From assembly GCA_945890895.1 (NCBI GenBank), contig CAMDDG010000018.1, positions 1-49,494 on the forward strand: a DNA stretch of 49,494 nucleotides. The letters run 5' to 3'. This stretch comes from Chitinophaga pinensis. Its GTDB lineage: Bacteria; Bacteroidota; Bacteroidia; NS11-12g; UBA955. The notes under the pieces were generated by a model. That model was not told the origin of the DNA. It made no database searches and worked only from the letters and a program-made list of their open reading frames with translations. Positions 29,201-37,323 of this stretch are shown piece by piece (position 1 is the stretch's first letter; each line of letters starts with the position of its first letter). The translations under genes and the position numbers were made by a program.

Positions 29201-30852
29201 TAATTTCTCCTAATCCATTGTGTGTAAACTGGGATACCATAGATTTGTACGAAAATGTAACAGTAAACGGTAATGCTGGTGCTGATGGAGATGGAGGTAA
29301 ATTTGAAATTGTAGAAGTAGATTATGATAGAAACCATGCAAAAGTTGGAACTAAATTGCCATTGGGTCATTTATTCCCTCCTTCATTTGGACCTGGTACT
29401 TATTATATTCGTTACTCCAATATTGGAACCGGGTGTTTGAAACAAGATAGCTTCTTTATCTATGTGAACGATACTCCTGATGCTGTATTGTTGCCACCAT
29501 TGACATTGTGTGAAGGTTCTACTCCTTTAGATTTGAACACTCGTATCAACATGTCACAAACAAAACCATCTTCGGGTATAGCTGCTTGGCAGGGTCCTAA
29601 TTTGACAGGTTCTAGTTTCGATCCCAAATCAACCAAAACAGCTGCAATAGAAGGTCCATACAACTTGAAGCTGGCTTATACCGATAATAATGGTTGTGCG
29701 GATACTGAAATATATGTTCTAATGGTAAGAACTAAGCCTGAGGTAAAAATCACCACTGTGAATCCTTATCCTCAGTGTGAAAACTCACCATTCCCTGTTC
29801 AGAGTGTTAGTAATTTCAATAACAAATCAATTCAATGGACCATAACCAATGGATCTGATGGAAGTATTGATCAACCTACATCCGAAAATATTGTATACAC
29901 ACACGGTACTCAAGATGCAGTAAACAAGAAAGCTACGTTGAAGGTATCAACAGTTCCTTTTGCTAATGATGTTTGTCCTCCAGCAGCTGATTCTATCTTG
30001 ATTGTTATTCACCCATATCCACAGTTGGATGCTTTGACATCAGTGAATGGATGTATTCCATTGTCAACGAATTGGACTGTGAATGAAACAAAAGGAATAC
30101 CTGCTTCTCAATTGGGCTACTTGTGGGTGTTTGGTAACGGTGATTCAAGCACATTCGCTACACCTTCAAACATTAAGTATACAAAACAAGGTAGATATGA
30201 TGTGAAAGTAACCGTAACAAACAATACTCCCGATGGTGGTACTTGTGCTACTACTGTAAGCGGTCCAAATATTGTGGAAGCATATCCATTGCCAGTGGCT
30301 TACTTTGAAACAGATCCTTCCTTCACTACAACTGTAGCATTGCCTAAATTCACTATGATTAACAAAACCACTGTAGAATCTAATCCGTTTAATCCTACGT
30401 TGAGTTATGTTTGGGATTTTGGAACTGGAAATGCAAACGATACTGCAATGAGTTCTAATCCAAGATTTGCTTATTCTCGTGATACTGGGTTGTACCAAAT
30501 TTCAATGGTAGCTTCTACAGACAAGGGTTGTAAAGATACCTTCGTTAGAAGAGTACACATTGGACCGGATATCATCGTTTTCATTCCAGACATCTTTACT
30601 CCTAACGTAGAAGGTCCTCAAACAAATGAAAACTTCAACGTTGTTGCAACTAACTTCAAAACCTTTAATTTGACCGTATTCAACCGTTGGGGTGAGAAGT
30701 TATTCGAAACCAATAACGTAAATGAAGGTTGGAATGGTAAAGATTTCAGAGGTGTTGAATGTCAACAAGGGGTGTATGTTTATCACGTGGTGATAACCTC
30801 CTTCGAAGACAAAGAATATGTATACGATGGAACAGTAACATTGTTGCGTTAA
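26221..30852 (+). CDS. Giant PKD-domain surface protein with T9SS type B (CHU_C) sorting domain
   Basis: The 1543-residue protein has a signal peptide (MNRILPFIVFVFSFLSFGTTKA) followed by SHMMGADMSYTCLGNGKYKI, a block I associate with the first domain of large Bacteroidota gliding-associated proteins. The N-terminal 200 residues are Cys-rich, with several CC pairs (STCCEVTF, QCCRNG, FLCCNTPW). The middle is a chain of Ig-like units with DT-rich linkers. Two PKD domains appear near residues 1298 (YLWVFGNGDSS) and 1396 (YVWDFGTGNAND). The C-terminus from about 1457 (IPDIFTPN ... LTVFNRWGEKLFE ... GVYVYHVVI) is the gliding-motility C-terminal domain used for T9SS type B sorting. It is therefore a probable cargo of the por machinery at 1-7374, displayed at or released from the cell surface. 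Partner or ligand unknown. Confidence 0.9.
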   Translation: MNRILPFIVFVFSFLSFGTTKASHMMGADMSYTCLGNGKYKIVAKVYRDCRGISFDNPSYGAYAGTNGGNGCGSVSLTGMTRTGIRDVTTRCSTASSPCNPKNTYGTGKGVEEHTYEMTVDFTKSPLSGFVNKSTCCEVTFTIGQCCRNGAITTGASGDNFWATCMINICNIQKTTNKCNSSPSLTNEPVGFLCCNTPWYYNNGALDSVDFDSISYRLVRGLNALPNGSVTYSSPFTQNYPMTPFCVPPTTIKCDPKPNLNPPRGFFFDTTNGDIIVTPTKCDEVPILVIEQTEWRKDSATGAWIVVGRTRRDMQMWVLDECGYNKPPVINGPFSWTICEGDEITKKIKITDETFTPNQTIPDTVLATWNGGIPGATFTVVDPTKREKEYEFKWKTKRGDASDVSYSFTVRATDQHCTPPMISIRSFKVKVNPRAEAVRDFDTLKCGKFAMTSVLPVNFIGKATYQWSVRDSLGKKELFFSTKKSDTMTFYKGGKYIFVHTINNTFNCPTIYRDTVMVPDPPTVILATKDTFACFGTNMNLTPNILHGKSPFKYYWTRLQMDTMAGKVVLSNESHRSGDTASQLSVPKVVTDSAIRIRVTDGDGCIFYDTAMIFVKPLPIVNLGADKRICTYEKQLFDAENADTVKYLWSNGDTTQKIYPNIKGKYWVRVQEKTFKCIQYDTVELFVNDTVVAIAGADQIICNEKSTKITAQHRPVFETSTYEWKSLTEGKTLGSNYEYSVNPKNANAPGGKAQTFYYSVYAKVTQKGYTCEDLDTMSIMVNTLPIVRWDKKPLPAQCYDYGDIELNSMLNVGKSNGVRIWSGALYKKDIYVDSFTATRHLFMTSKLKNEDLQNGKNFQTKVFASYKDTNGCVNLDSTVQRINGNPILQLKNTTYCQDLGEVSMDNNVIRPMTKTGIKFDWKVNQVPAGVNSSAVLVNNNPMGTPDFRLSFGDPTEDFYMGLYKFSLCIEDILTGCRSCDTTQITIVGEPTVKVISPNPLCVNWDTIDLYENVTVNGNAGADGDGGKFEIVEVDYDRNHAKVGTKLPLGHLFPPSFGPGTYYIRYSNIGTGCLKQDSFFIYVNDTPDAVLLPPLTLCEGSTPLDLNTRINMSQTKPSSGIAAWQGPNLTGSSFDPKSTKTAAIEGPYNLKLAYTDNNGCADTEIYVLMVRTKPEVKITTVNPYPQCENSPFPVQSVSNFNNKSIQWTITNGSDGSIDQPTSENIVYTHGTQDAVNKKATLKVSTVPFANDVCPPAADSILIVIHPYPQLDALTSVNGCIPLSTNWTVNETKGIPASQLGYLWVFGNGDSSTFATPSNIKYTKQGRYDVKVTVTNNTPDGGTCATTVSGPNIVEAYPLPVAYFETDPSFTTTVALPKFTMINKTTVESNPFNPTLSYVWDFGTGNANDTAMSSNPRFAYSRDTGLYQISMVASTDKGCKDTFVRRVHIGPDIIVFIPDIFTPNVEGPQTNENFNVVATNFKTFNLTVFNRWGEKLFETNNVNEGWNGKDFRGVECQQGVYVYHVVITSFEDKEYVYDGTVTLLR

Positions 30853-30883
30853 TTCCAATAGTTGTCGTTGACACATGATAAAG

Positions 30884-30911
30884 AAAAAGGCTGCCCATGG
30901 GCAGCCTTTTT
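30884..30911 (+). terminator. Perfectly palindromic terminator after the surface protein gene
   Basis: GGCTGCCC and GGGCAGCC flank a 2-base centre (30889-30906) with five A before and five T after, all symmetric. It stands 31 bases after the stop, and its symmetry lets it act in both directions. Confidence 0.92.
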
Positions 30912-31143
30912 CGTGTTTAGCAATTTAAATTCATAATCTATTTCAGTTTAGAGCAATTTTTGAATTCAAAGTATATATCGCTAAAATTAGTGCACCTTCG
31001 TAAAGGAAAAGTAAGCAATATTAAAGCACATAGCATTTGAAAATAAACCGTATATAAAAAATTAATAAAACAGGAAACTTATTTAGAAAAAAAACTAAAT
31101 CGTACTATTTAATTCTGATTTGCAGTACTCCCTGACAAAGGAA

Positions 31144-32568
31144 TTATAAGTCCATTTGAATCAAGAAATCTGCAACCGTAAAGGTGCTACCACCTATAAA
31201 AATAACATCTGTAGGTTTAGATTCTAAAAGGGATTTTTCAAAAGCTTCTCTAACATTAGAGAAAACGTGTACTTTTTTGAATTCTTGGGTAGAAAATTCT
31301 TGGGCCAATAATTCTGACTCATATCCCCGGATTACCGATGGTTTTATCAAGTAATATTGCGACTCTTTAGGTAGAAGTTTAAGAATTTTGGAACGGTCTT
31401 TATCTTTCACCATTCCCCAAACGATTCTTAGATTAGAGGCATCTGTTATTTGTAAAAGTTGTTCTATGTTACTTTTTACGCCGTCTTCATTGTGTCCAGT
31501 ATCGCAAATTACCGTTGGAGACGTTTGAATGATTTCCCATCTACCTCTCAATCCTGAGTTCTTTTTTACAGATTGTAAACCTCTGATGATACCAATTGAA
31601 TCAATTTTCAAATCCAATCGAATCAACTCGCGAATGGAGTAAAGTACCGTAACGAAATTAAATTTTTGGTAGTTTCCCTTTAACTCTAATTCGCTGAATA
31701 AAGACTCTATGGAATTTTCAGTAATTATTAAATCATTCGAATTAACTGAATTAAATGATATGCTAGAATTATCTGATTCACTCGAATTTCCCGAATCATT
31801 CGAATCAACCGTATTATCAGATACATCCAATTGAGAATTTGAGATATTTGATTTTAAAAAGTCATTTAAATTTTTAGAATTCAAACTGTCTAAATTTTCA
31901 GTAATAAAAAAAGGTGCAGAATTATGCTCAGCAACTTCCTGAATTACTCTTAATGGTGCAGATTCAATAGAATGATTAACTATAACGGGAACTTTATGTT
32001 TTATAATTCCTGCTTTTTCAAACGCAATTTTTTCTAAAGTGTCTCCCAGTATATCCATATGATCGTAGCCAATAGATGTAATAATTGATAAAATGGGATC
32101 AATTATATTGGTGCTGTCTAAACGACCTCCTAAACCGACTTCAATAACTCCAATTTCAACTTTCTTGTACTTGAAATAATCAAAACACATGGCAACCGTA
32201 ATTTCGAAGAATGATGGCTTGATAGTTTCTATAGATTTCTTCATTTTACCGACAAAGTCCACCACAAATTGCTCTTCCATTTCGATTCCGTTAACGCGAA
32301 TGCGTTCGGTAAAGCTTTTCAAATGGGGAGATGTATACAGTCCAACTCGATAGCCGGATTCCATGAGAATAGAATTCAACATGCTCGAAGTTGAGCCTTT
32401 TCCGTTGGTGCCAGCAATATGAATCCAAGGAATACCCTTGTGGGGATTATCGAGAACTTTCAATAATGCAATAGTGTTTGTTAAATCTTTTTTATACGCA
32501 TCTTTACCAATATTTTGAAACATGGGTAAACGCGAATAGAGATACTCAACGGTTTCAGTAAAATTCAC
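31144..32568 (-). CDS. folC: Folylpolyglutamate/dihydrofolate synthase with a repeat insertion
   Basis: The FolC signatures are present: HIAGTNGKGSTSSMLNSIL (ATP loop, about residue 51), GLYTSPHLKSFTERIRVNG, FFEITVAMCFDYF, EVGLGGRLDSTN, SIGYDHMDILGDT and the C-terminal CDTGHNEDG. It adds glutamate to folates. At 474 residues it is longer than most relatives (about 400-430). The extra length includes a Ser/Asn/Asp-rich stretch at residues 249-281 (VSDNTVDSNDSGNSSESDN...), encoded by a 9-bp tandem repeat and lying between the N- and C-terminal domains. All catalytic blocks are intact, so the enzyme is probably active. The start is GTG at 32568, giving MNFTETVEYLYSRLPMFQ, the expected N-terminus. 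Confidence 0.92.
   Translation of the reverse strand: MNFTETVEYLYSRLPMFQNIGKDAYKKDLTNTIALLKVLDNPHKGIPWIHIAGTNGKGSTSSMLNSILMESGYRVGLYTSPHLKSFTERIRVNGIEMEEQFVVDFVGKMKKSIETIKPSFFEITVAMCFDYFKYKKVEIGVIEVGLGGRLDSTNIIDPILSIITSIGYDHMDILGDTLEKIAFEKAGIIKHKVPVIVNHSIESAPLRVIQEVAEHNSAPFFITENLDSLNSKNLNDFLKSNISNSQLDVSDNTVDSNDSGNSSESDNSSISFNSVNSNDLIITENSIESLFSELELKGNYQKFNFVTVLYSIRELIRLDLKIDSIGIIRGLQSVKKNSGLRGRWEIIQTSPTVICDTGHNEDGVKSNIEQLLQITDASNLRIVWGMVKDKDRSKILKLLPKESQYYLIKPSVIRGYESELLAQEFSTQEFKKVHVFSNVREAFEKSLLESKPTDVIFIGGSTFTVADFLIQMDL
31726..31824 (-). repeat. In-frame 9-bp tandem repeat inside folC
   Basis: Read on the minus strand, eleven consecutive 9-base units follow a loose consensus (G/A)ATTCnAnT. 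Examples are GATTCGAAT (31806-31798), AATTCGAGT (31788-31780) and AATTCGAAT (31743-31735). Each unit encodes one tripeptide, usually Asn/Asp-Ser-X, so the frame is kept throughout. The outermost two units are weaker matches. Confidence 0.75.
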
Positions 32569-32637
32569 AATTCGACACTAAATTTTGATATGTACAAAAT
32601 CAAAAGAGCCCAGCCTCAATTATAATAGGAGTAAGGA

Positions 32638-33483
32638 TTATTGTATACCCTCACTTTTGATATTCAATGTGATTGTTCCGGTTTCTGGACATTTGTCCCC
32701 GATTTTTTCAAATCGCGATTTGGATAAAAAGTAATTCATCACTTCGCGAGCATTAGCTAATCCACCGGTATAATTACCCGTTGGCATCATCGCTTTGATT
32801 CTTGCCACACCATTGCAGCTAACTTCAATTCGTGCTTCAATGGTTCCTGTTCCTTCTGCATTTACTTTTCTAACATCGGATAATATTTGATGGCTAGCAA
32901 ATCCTTTTGCCGTAAAAAGCCCATTGCCTCGATTGTTAGTCACTCGTGTACCACCCATTCCTGTAATTCCACCGTTATTTCCTCCAGGACCAAAACCAGT
33001 GGATCCGCTTCCACCTTCAATTCCGTTGGGACTTCCTGGACCAGATTGTCCTGATTTACGACCGCTTAAATTCAATTTAGATAAACGAGAATTACTTGCT
33101 GGTGTGGATGATGCTGGTGGATCAATAGGAGGTAGAGTAGTTTCTGCAGAAGCATCACTGGTGTTAACTATCTGACCCAAACCGCCCGAAGGAGTAGGGG
33201 CTGTAGTTGTTTGGGGTTCGGAAGAACCGTTGCCACCACCTTTAGCCGGAGGTACGTCTGAAGGTCCACCATCTGTTGGTCTACCGAAGGAAACTTCTTC
33301 AACAGCACCAAAATCCAGCTGCAATTCACCTGTTTTTAACTCAAAGGGTGGATTTGGAACCACAATTTTCATAAAATACAACAAACTGACAATGATTATC
33401 GATATAATCAAACTAATAACCGCAGACAAAGAGCGTTCTTTGCTGGAAGTGGTTAAGTTTTCTTCAATAACGTAATGGCTCAT
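32638..33483 (-). CDS. TonB-like energy transducer with Gly-rich linker
   Basis: The 281-residue protein has a short cytoplasmic N-terminus, one membrane anchor (about residues 20-42, SAVISLIISIIIVSLLYFM), a Pro/Gly/Ser-rich periplasmic linker (about 65-190) and a folded C-terminal part ending FEKIGDKCPETGTITLNI. This anchor-linker-domain plan and its place before folC match Bacteroidota TonB-type transducers, which carry proton-motive energy to outer-membrane receptors. The usual TonB C-terminal YP motif is not seen, so the match rests on architecture and context. exbB and exbD, commonly adjacent, are absent; an HU/SPOR gene occupies the upstream position. Confidence 0.65.
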   Translation of the reverse strand: MSHYVIEENLTTSSKERSLSAVISLIISIIIVSLLYFMKIVVPNPPFELKTGELQLDFGAVEEVSFGRPTDGGPSDVPPAKGGGNGSSEPQTTTAPTPSGGLGQIVNTSDASAETTLPPIDPPASSTPASNSRLSKLNLSGRKSGQSGPGSPNGIEGGSGSTGFGPGGNNGGITGMGGTRVTNNRGNGLFTAKGFASHQILSDVRKVNAEGTGTIEARIEVSCNGVARIKAMMPTGNYTGGLANAREVMNYFLSKSRFEKIGDKCPETGTITLNIKSEGIQ

Positions 33484-33494
33484 ACACCTAAATT

Positions 33495-34799
33495 TTATTT
33501 GATAAGTTTCAACTCTTGAACAGAAATCGATTGTGTTGGAATGTCTTTAATACTAACGGCAAATTCAGATGCTTCTTTTTGAGTTTTAAAACGTTTTAGA
33601 ACAATTTTTATCAAACTGGATTCAGAAACATGAAAATAAGTGGCTTCCCTATGCAGCTTGTTCCATTGTCGAATTTCGATTTTAGCAGCATTTTCTGTCA
33701 AATAGGAACCGCCTACAACATAATAATTGCCTTTTTCTGTAACTATTCTAGCGCGTAACTCGTTCTCTTTCAATAATGTGTCAGAATTGTTTTTACTGGA
33801 TTTCGGAGTTAGTTTTGGTTTTATCTCGATTACTCGACCCGCAACGACAATAAATCGCGATTTATTTTTTGTTGTCGATGATGTTTTGGATGCTTGTGAA
33901 CCGTCTTTAGAATCCGATAAGCCATTGATTTTATTCGATTGGGTAGTATTTGAAATGGTGCTATTTTCAACCTTTTCAGAACTTACATTTTGTTTTTCGG
34001 GGGATGTTAAATCTGCCGAAATTTCATTTTGTTGTATTTTCTGAGTGTTATTCGAATGTAAATTTGGGTTGACCGTATTGTTTGAATTAAACTCGGGACT
34101 TGAAGATGCTGTTTGCGTATTATTGTTGAGAACCACAATGGTTTGAGCCCCAAAATAAAGCACAGTGGCACCTATGGCAAATGCCGCAAATGACGCTGCC
34201 ATATTCCAAGCAATGCTTCTTTTGGTTTTTTTAATATGCTCAGAATTTTCATTTAAATCATGAGTTACTTCTACCAATTCGGCTTCTTCGATATCCGATT
34301 CGTGAATCGACGCGGAATCCAGTGTAGTTTCGATAACTGCGTTTGATTTTTGAGAATCTACTTTGTGATGAATTTTTGGATCCCAAATCAAAGGTTTTAA
34401 TCCAAAATTATTGGGATGTAGGTTGGCTTGGGATCTTCCAACAAAAAACAATCCCGTTGTTTCATTGTAAAAGAAATTTCCCAATGGGTGAAAAGACAAA
34501 TATTTTTTCTCAACCAATTTGGCTTTAGTGCTTAGTACCCAGTTGGAAATTAATGAATTGGCTTCCTTAAAAGTCAAGCCAAATTGCATCATTATGTATT
34601 GTGCTAACACTCCATCATTTTGACTTAAATCAGCATTAAATACAATTTGAGTGTGTCTTGGCTTTACCTCATGAGTAAATGGATTGAAACTCGCTTCCAT
34701 TTCTTTCATGAAAAAACTACCCAAATTCTCAATTTGAACAAACTGATTTTTGCTCAATAATTCAGTTACCGATAATAATATTTGATTTTGGGCCATCAT
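33495..34799 (-). CDS. HU-like (CCDC81-type) and SPOR domain membrane protein
   Basis: The 434-residue protein begins with about 140 residues resembling the bacterial HU-CCDC81 domains (LLSKNQFVQIENLGSFFMKE; FNPFTHEVKPRHTQIVFN; VEKKYLSFHPLGNFFYNE). One membrane helix follows (about 190-215), then a Ser/Asn/Thr-rich linker and a C-terminal SPOR domain (about 350-434, NYYVVGGSYLTENAAKIEIR). SPOR domains bind denuded peptidoglycan at division sites. The N-terminal HU-like part could bind DNA or a protein partner in the cytoplasm. The role is not known from sequence. Two adjacent ATGs (34799, 34796) are possible starts; the promoter spacing favours the second. It follows the beta-barrel gene by 18 bases. 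Confidence 0.75.
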   Translation of the reverse strand: MMAQNQILLSVTELLSKNQFVQIENLGSFFMKEMEASFNPFTHEVKPRHTQIVFNADLSQNDGVLAQYIMMQFGLTFKEANSLISNWVLSTKAKLVEKKYLSFHPLGNFFYNETTGLFFVGRSQANLHPNNFGLKPLIWDPKIHHKVDSQKSNAVIETTLDSASIHESDIEEAELVEVTHDLNENSEHIKKTKRSIAWNMAASFAAFAIGATVLYFGAQTIVVLNNNTQTASSSPEFNSNNTVNPNLHSNNTQKIQQNEISADLTSPEKQNVSSEKVENSTISNTTQSNKINGLSDSKDGSQASKTSSTTKNKSRFIVVAGRVIEIKPKLTPKSSKNNSDTLLKENELRARIVTEKGNYYVVGGSYLTENAAKIEIRQWNKLHREATYFHVSESSLIKIVLKRFKTQKEASEFAVSIKDIPTQSISVQELKLIK

Positions 34800-34800
34800 A

Positions 34801-34832
34801 CAAATATATGAAAAAGCTTAAAATAAACCAAT
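34801..34832 (-). promoter_or_regulatory. Predicted promoter of the HU/SPOR gene (ATTG-N20-TATATTTG)
   Basis: On the minus strand ATTG (34832-34829), a 20-base spacer and a perfect TATATTTG (34808-34801) are followed by one base, then ATGATG. The -33 element is inside the 3' end of the beta-barrel gene. The second ATG is four bases from the box, which predicts a leaderless message. Confidence 0.65.
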
Positions 34833-36518
34833 GCTAATACCGCCAGTTATTGTCAAGCCATAGGCTGGATAACCGTACCAAATAGGATATTTTTTATTCA
34901 ATAAATTGGTGCCTTGAATCCAAATTCTTCCTTTGCCAACAAATCGATAATCTATTCGTGCGTACAAATCTGTATATCCTGGCATGTCTTTTACTTTTAA
35001 GCGATTGTTTTCGAGCACTTGATTGTATCTCTTTCCTATGCCATTTAATCCCGCCTTAATTCTTAATTCTTGAATAGGACTCCAATTTGCTTCAAGATTG
35101 TAAGTTAAACCAGGTAAATGCCACACTTGAGTTTCCGTTGCAGGGGTGTAATTGCTGAATTTTAAATGACCTCCAATTTTAAAGGTTTCACCCAATACAT
35201 ATTCTGCGCCTGCTCTAAAATAAACGGAATTCACATCGGAATAGACAGGACGCATTGGATTCAAACTATCCGATTTTAATTTTGATGTATCATCTGCTGA
35301 AGCAAACATCAACATATCAGCAACAGCATTTCCCCCGAAATTCATATAAAATAAAGAGTTGGATGAAATTTTACCTTTGATCCCTACGAATCCATTTAAT
35401 TGTTCAAATGAATTTCGAATTGCTAGACTATCTGTGAAAAAGGGCATTTGATTATGAATTTCGCGAATACTATGTTTCTTTAGACCGCCATCAATTCCGC
35501 CGTATATTTTCATTTCTAAACCTGTAATGCCTTTTTCTATAGCTACATATGGATTGATTCTGGGTGTTAGAGCAGTGTCGAAAAATGAATTTCGATTCAT
35601 ACTTAAGTCAAAACCTAATTTTACATCAAGGAGGGTAGGTTTATGATAGAATTGAATTCTAGGTTTTAAATAAATGAATAATTGGTTATCGGTGGTTGCT
35701 TTGTCTAATACCGTTGGTTGTTTGAATTGGATATAATTGATTTGCGCGTCCCCGAAAAGAGAAAATTTCTTTGCTTTCGATAAAAATCCCAATTTACTTT
35801 CCGCTTCGAATTCTTCGTGTTTTAAATTGGTAGTGAACATTTGAAGCGAGTTTGCCCACTTAATTTCAGGGAATTTTCGGGATTCCAATAATTGATAATC
35901 AATATTCATTCCGAAATTTTGAGCCGTTTTCCCGTTTCGGGCAATATCCCCTAAGTTACTTACAGCTTCATTGGTAGTTGTATCTCGTGCGAATAACGTA
36001 TTGAAATCGCGTTTGTAAAATAATCCGGTCGTAATTGACGAATTTTGGAAGTAACGCGAACCAGACATATCCACACGTGTATTTGCTAATTTTTGATCTA
36101 AAGTTAACTGATTGGCTTGGAAATGCTTTGCAGAAAAATTGTAAGCCCATTGGTTGCTCGGACGATTTGCTAAATACAATTCACCAATAATATGAGCGTT
36201 ATTACCGCCTCCAAGTCGTAAATAATTTGCTAAATAAACGGAGTCGGACGTTTTTTCTTTAATTTTTTCGGGCTCAACATTTTGGATAAATTTGGTAGTA
36301 TTCCACACAAATTCGGGAGTAGAAAAGGATAAAGTAATCTTGGGGTTTTCTGACTGAGGAACCACCGGATCAATCAAAACTCGAGACGCAGGCAACAGTC
36401 GAATATCGGTACCTGTTACCACGTCGGTGCTGCTTTTATCAAATCCTTTAGGCTTTTCCTCTTGCGCCCAAACCATTGAGTGACTCAATAGTGCTGCTGC
36501 TAAAATTGCGGTTCTCAT
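34818..36518 (-). CDS. TonB-dependent-receptor-like outer-membrane beta-barrel protein
   Basis: The ATG at 36518 gives 566 residues with a clear signal peptide (MRTAILAAALLSHSMVWAQ). A TTG at 36527 lies inside the promoter box, so I reject that start. The mature protein lacks a plug and TonB box but is full of amphipathic strands and ends like a TonB-dependent receptor barrel: GRIWIQGTNLLNKKYPIWYG, then TGGISIGLF with a terminal Phe. It is therefore a receptor-derived barrel with uncertain transport role. Similar barrels are found upstream of SPOR genes in this phylum, as I recall. The TonB-like gene two positions downstream may be functionally linked. Confidence 0.75.
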   Translation of the reverse strand: MRTAILAAALLSHSMVWAQEEKPKGFDKSSTDVVTGTDIRLLPASRVLIDPVVPQSENPKITLSFSTPEFVWNTTKFIQNVEPEKIKEKTSDSVYLANYLRLGGGNNAHIIGELYLANRPSNQWAYNFSAKHFQANQLTLDQKLANTRVDMSGSRYFQNSSITTGLFYKRDFNTLFARDTTTNEAVSNLGDIARNGKTAQNFGMNIDYQLLESRKFPEIKWANSLQMFTTNLKHEEFEAESKLGFLSKAKKFSLFGDAQINYIQFKQPTVLDKATTDNQLFIYLKPRIQFYHKPTLLDVKLGFDLSMNRNSFFDTALTPRINPYVAIEKGITGLEMKIYGGIDGGLKKHSIREIHNQMPFFTDSLAIRNSFEQLNGFVGIKGKISSNSLFYMNFGGNAVADMLMFASADDTSKLKSDSLNPMRPVYSDVNSVYFRAGAEYVLGETFKIGGHLKFSNYTPATETQVWHLPGLTYNLEANWSPIQELRIKAGLNGIGKRYNQVLENNRLKVKDMPGYTDLYARIDYRFVGKGRIWIQGTNLLNKKYPIWYGYPAYGLTITGGISIGLF

Positions 36519-36524
36519 TAAATA

Positions 36525-36532
36525 CAAATATC
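36525..36532 (-). promoter_or_regulatory. Near-consensus -7 box before the beta-barrel gene
   Basis: Minus strand GATATTTG differs from TAnnTTTG only at the first base and lies six bases before the ATG at 36518. No good -33 element was found. Confidence 0.3.
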
Positions 36533-36631
36533 GCAGCTTCTGTTTTGAGGTTATACCAAGCTTTTGAGTATGTCTACTAAATCACTCACAATGATTTAAA
36601 CTTGAAAAAAGTGGTATTTTTTAAATGTTAG

Positions 36632-36663
36632 ATTGTGAAAAATCAAAATAATCACTATCTTTG
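36632..36663 (+). promoter_or_regulatory. Predicted rplU-rpmA promoter (ATTG-N20-TATCTTTG)
   Basis: ATTG (36632-36635), a 20-base spacer and a perfect TATCTTTG (36656-36663) lie 17 bases before rplU. A strong promoter is expected for ribosomal protein genes, which supports reading the same pattern elsewhere in the window. Confidence 0.75.
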
Positions 36664-36680
36664 CAAACCATTTTTTCGTC

Positions 36681-36989
36681 ATGTACGCAATAGTAGAAAT
36701 CGCAGGAAGACAGTATAAGGTGCAAGAGAACTCGTTCCTTGTAGTAAACCGTTTGCAAGCCGAAGCTGGCTCTAAAATTGAATTTGATAAAGTACTTTTT
36801 ATCGGTGGAAGCACTGTAAAAGTTGGTCAACCCACCGTTTCTGGTGCGAAAGTAACTTGTACTGTTGCTGAACACGGAAAAGGAGACAAAGTAATCGTAT
36901 TCAAGAAGAAAAGAAGAAAAGGATACCGCGTTAAAAACGGTTTCCGTCACTCTTTGACTTGTTTAAAAATTGAAAAAATCACTGCTTAA
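36681..36989 (+). CDS. rplU: 50S ribosomal protein L21
   Basis: The 102-residue protein has MYAIVEIAGRQYKVQENSFLVVNRL at the N-terminus and the KKKRRKGYRVKNGFRHSLTCLKI C-terminal block typical of bL21, which binds 23S rRNA. rpmA follows after 20 bases, the near-universal rplU-rpmA pair. Confidence 0.98.
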   Translation: MYAIVEIAGRQYKVQENSFLVVNRLQAEAGSKIEFDKVLFIGGSTVKVGQPTVSGAKVTCTVAEHGKGDKVIVFKKKRRKGYRVKNGFRHSLTCLKIEKITA

Positions 36990-37009
36990 TTAATAATAAG
37001 TAAAAAACT

Positions 37010-37267
37010 ATGGCACACAAAAAAGGAGCGGGTAGTAGTAAAAACGGCCGTGAGTCTCATAGCAAACGTCTTGGTGTAAAAATCTACGGAGGTCAAATCG
37101 TTAGAGCCGGTGGAATCATCGTGCGCCAACGTGGTACCAAACACCATGCTGATGTTAATGTAGGTGTTGGTAAAGACCACACTTTATTTGCACTATCTGA
37201 TGGTACAGTTCAGTTCAGAAAAGGGAAAGATGGTAGATCTTTCGTTTCTGTAGTTGCAACTGCTTAA
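37010..37267 (+). CDS. rpmA: 50S ribosomal protein L27
   Basis: The 85-residue protein starts [24 protein letters not shown] and has [29 protein letters not shown], diagnostic for bL27, whose N-terminus reaches the peptidyl transferase centre. It starts directly with the mature-type MAHKKG sequence, so no cleavable N-terminal extension (as in Firmicutes) is present. A strong terminator follows. Confidence 0.98.
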   Translation: MAHKKGAGSSKNGRESHSKRLGVKIYGGQIVRAGGIIVRQRGTKHHADVNVGVGKDHTLFALSDGTVQFRKGKDGRSFVSVVATA

Positions 37268-37291
37268 TCATCACCTAATTTGATATTTAAG

Positions 37292-37323
37292 GGCTGTTGC
37301 TTTTGCAACAGCCTTTTTTTTTT
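37292..37323 (+). terminator. rplU-rpmA terminator
   Basis: A 9-bp perfect stem GGCTGTTGC/GCAACAGCC (37292-37300, 37305-37313) with a TTTT loop is followed by ten T. Confidence 0.95.
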
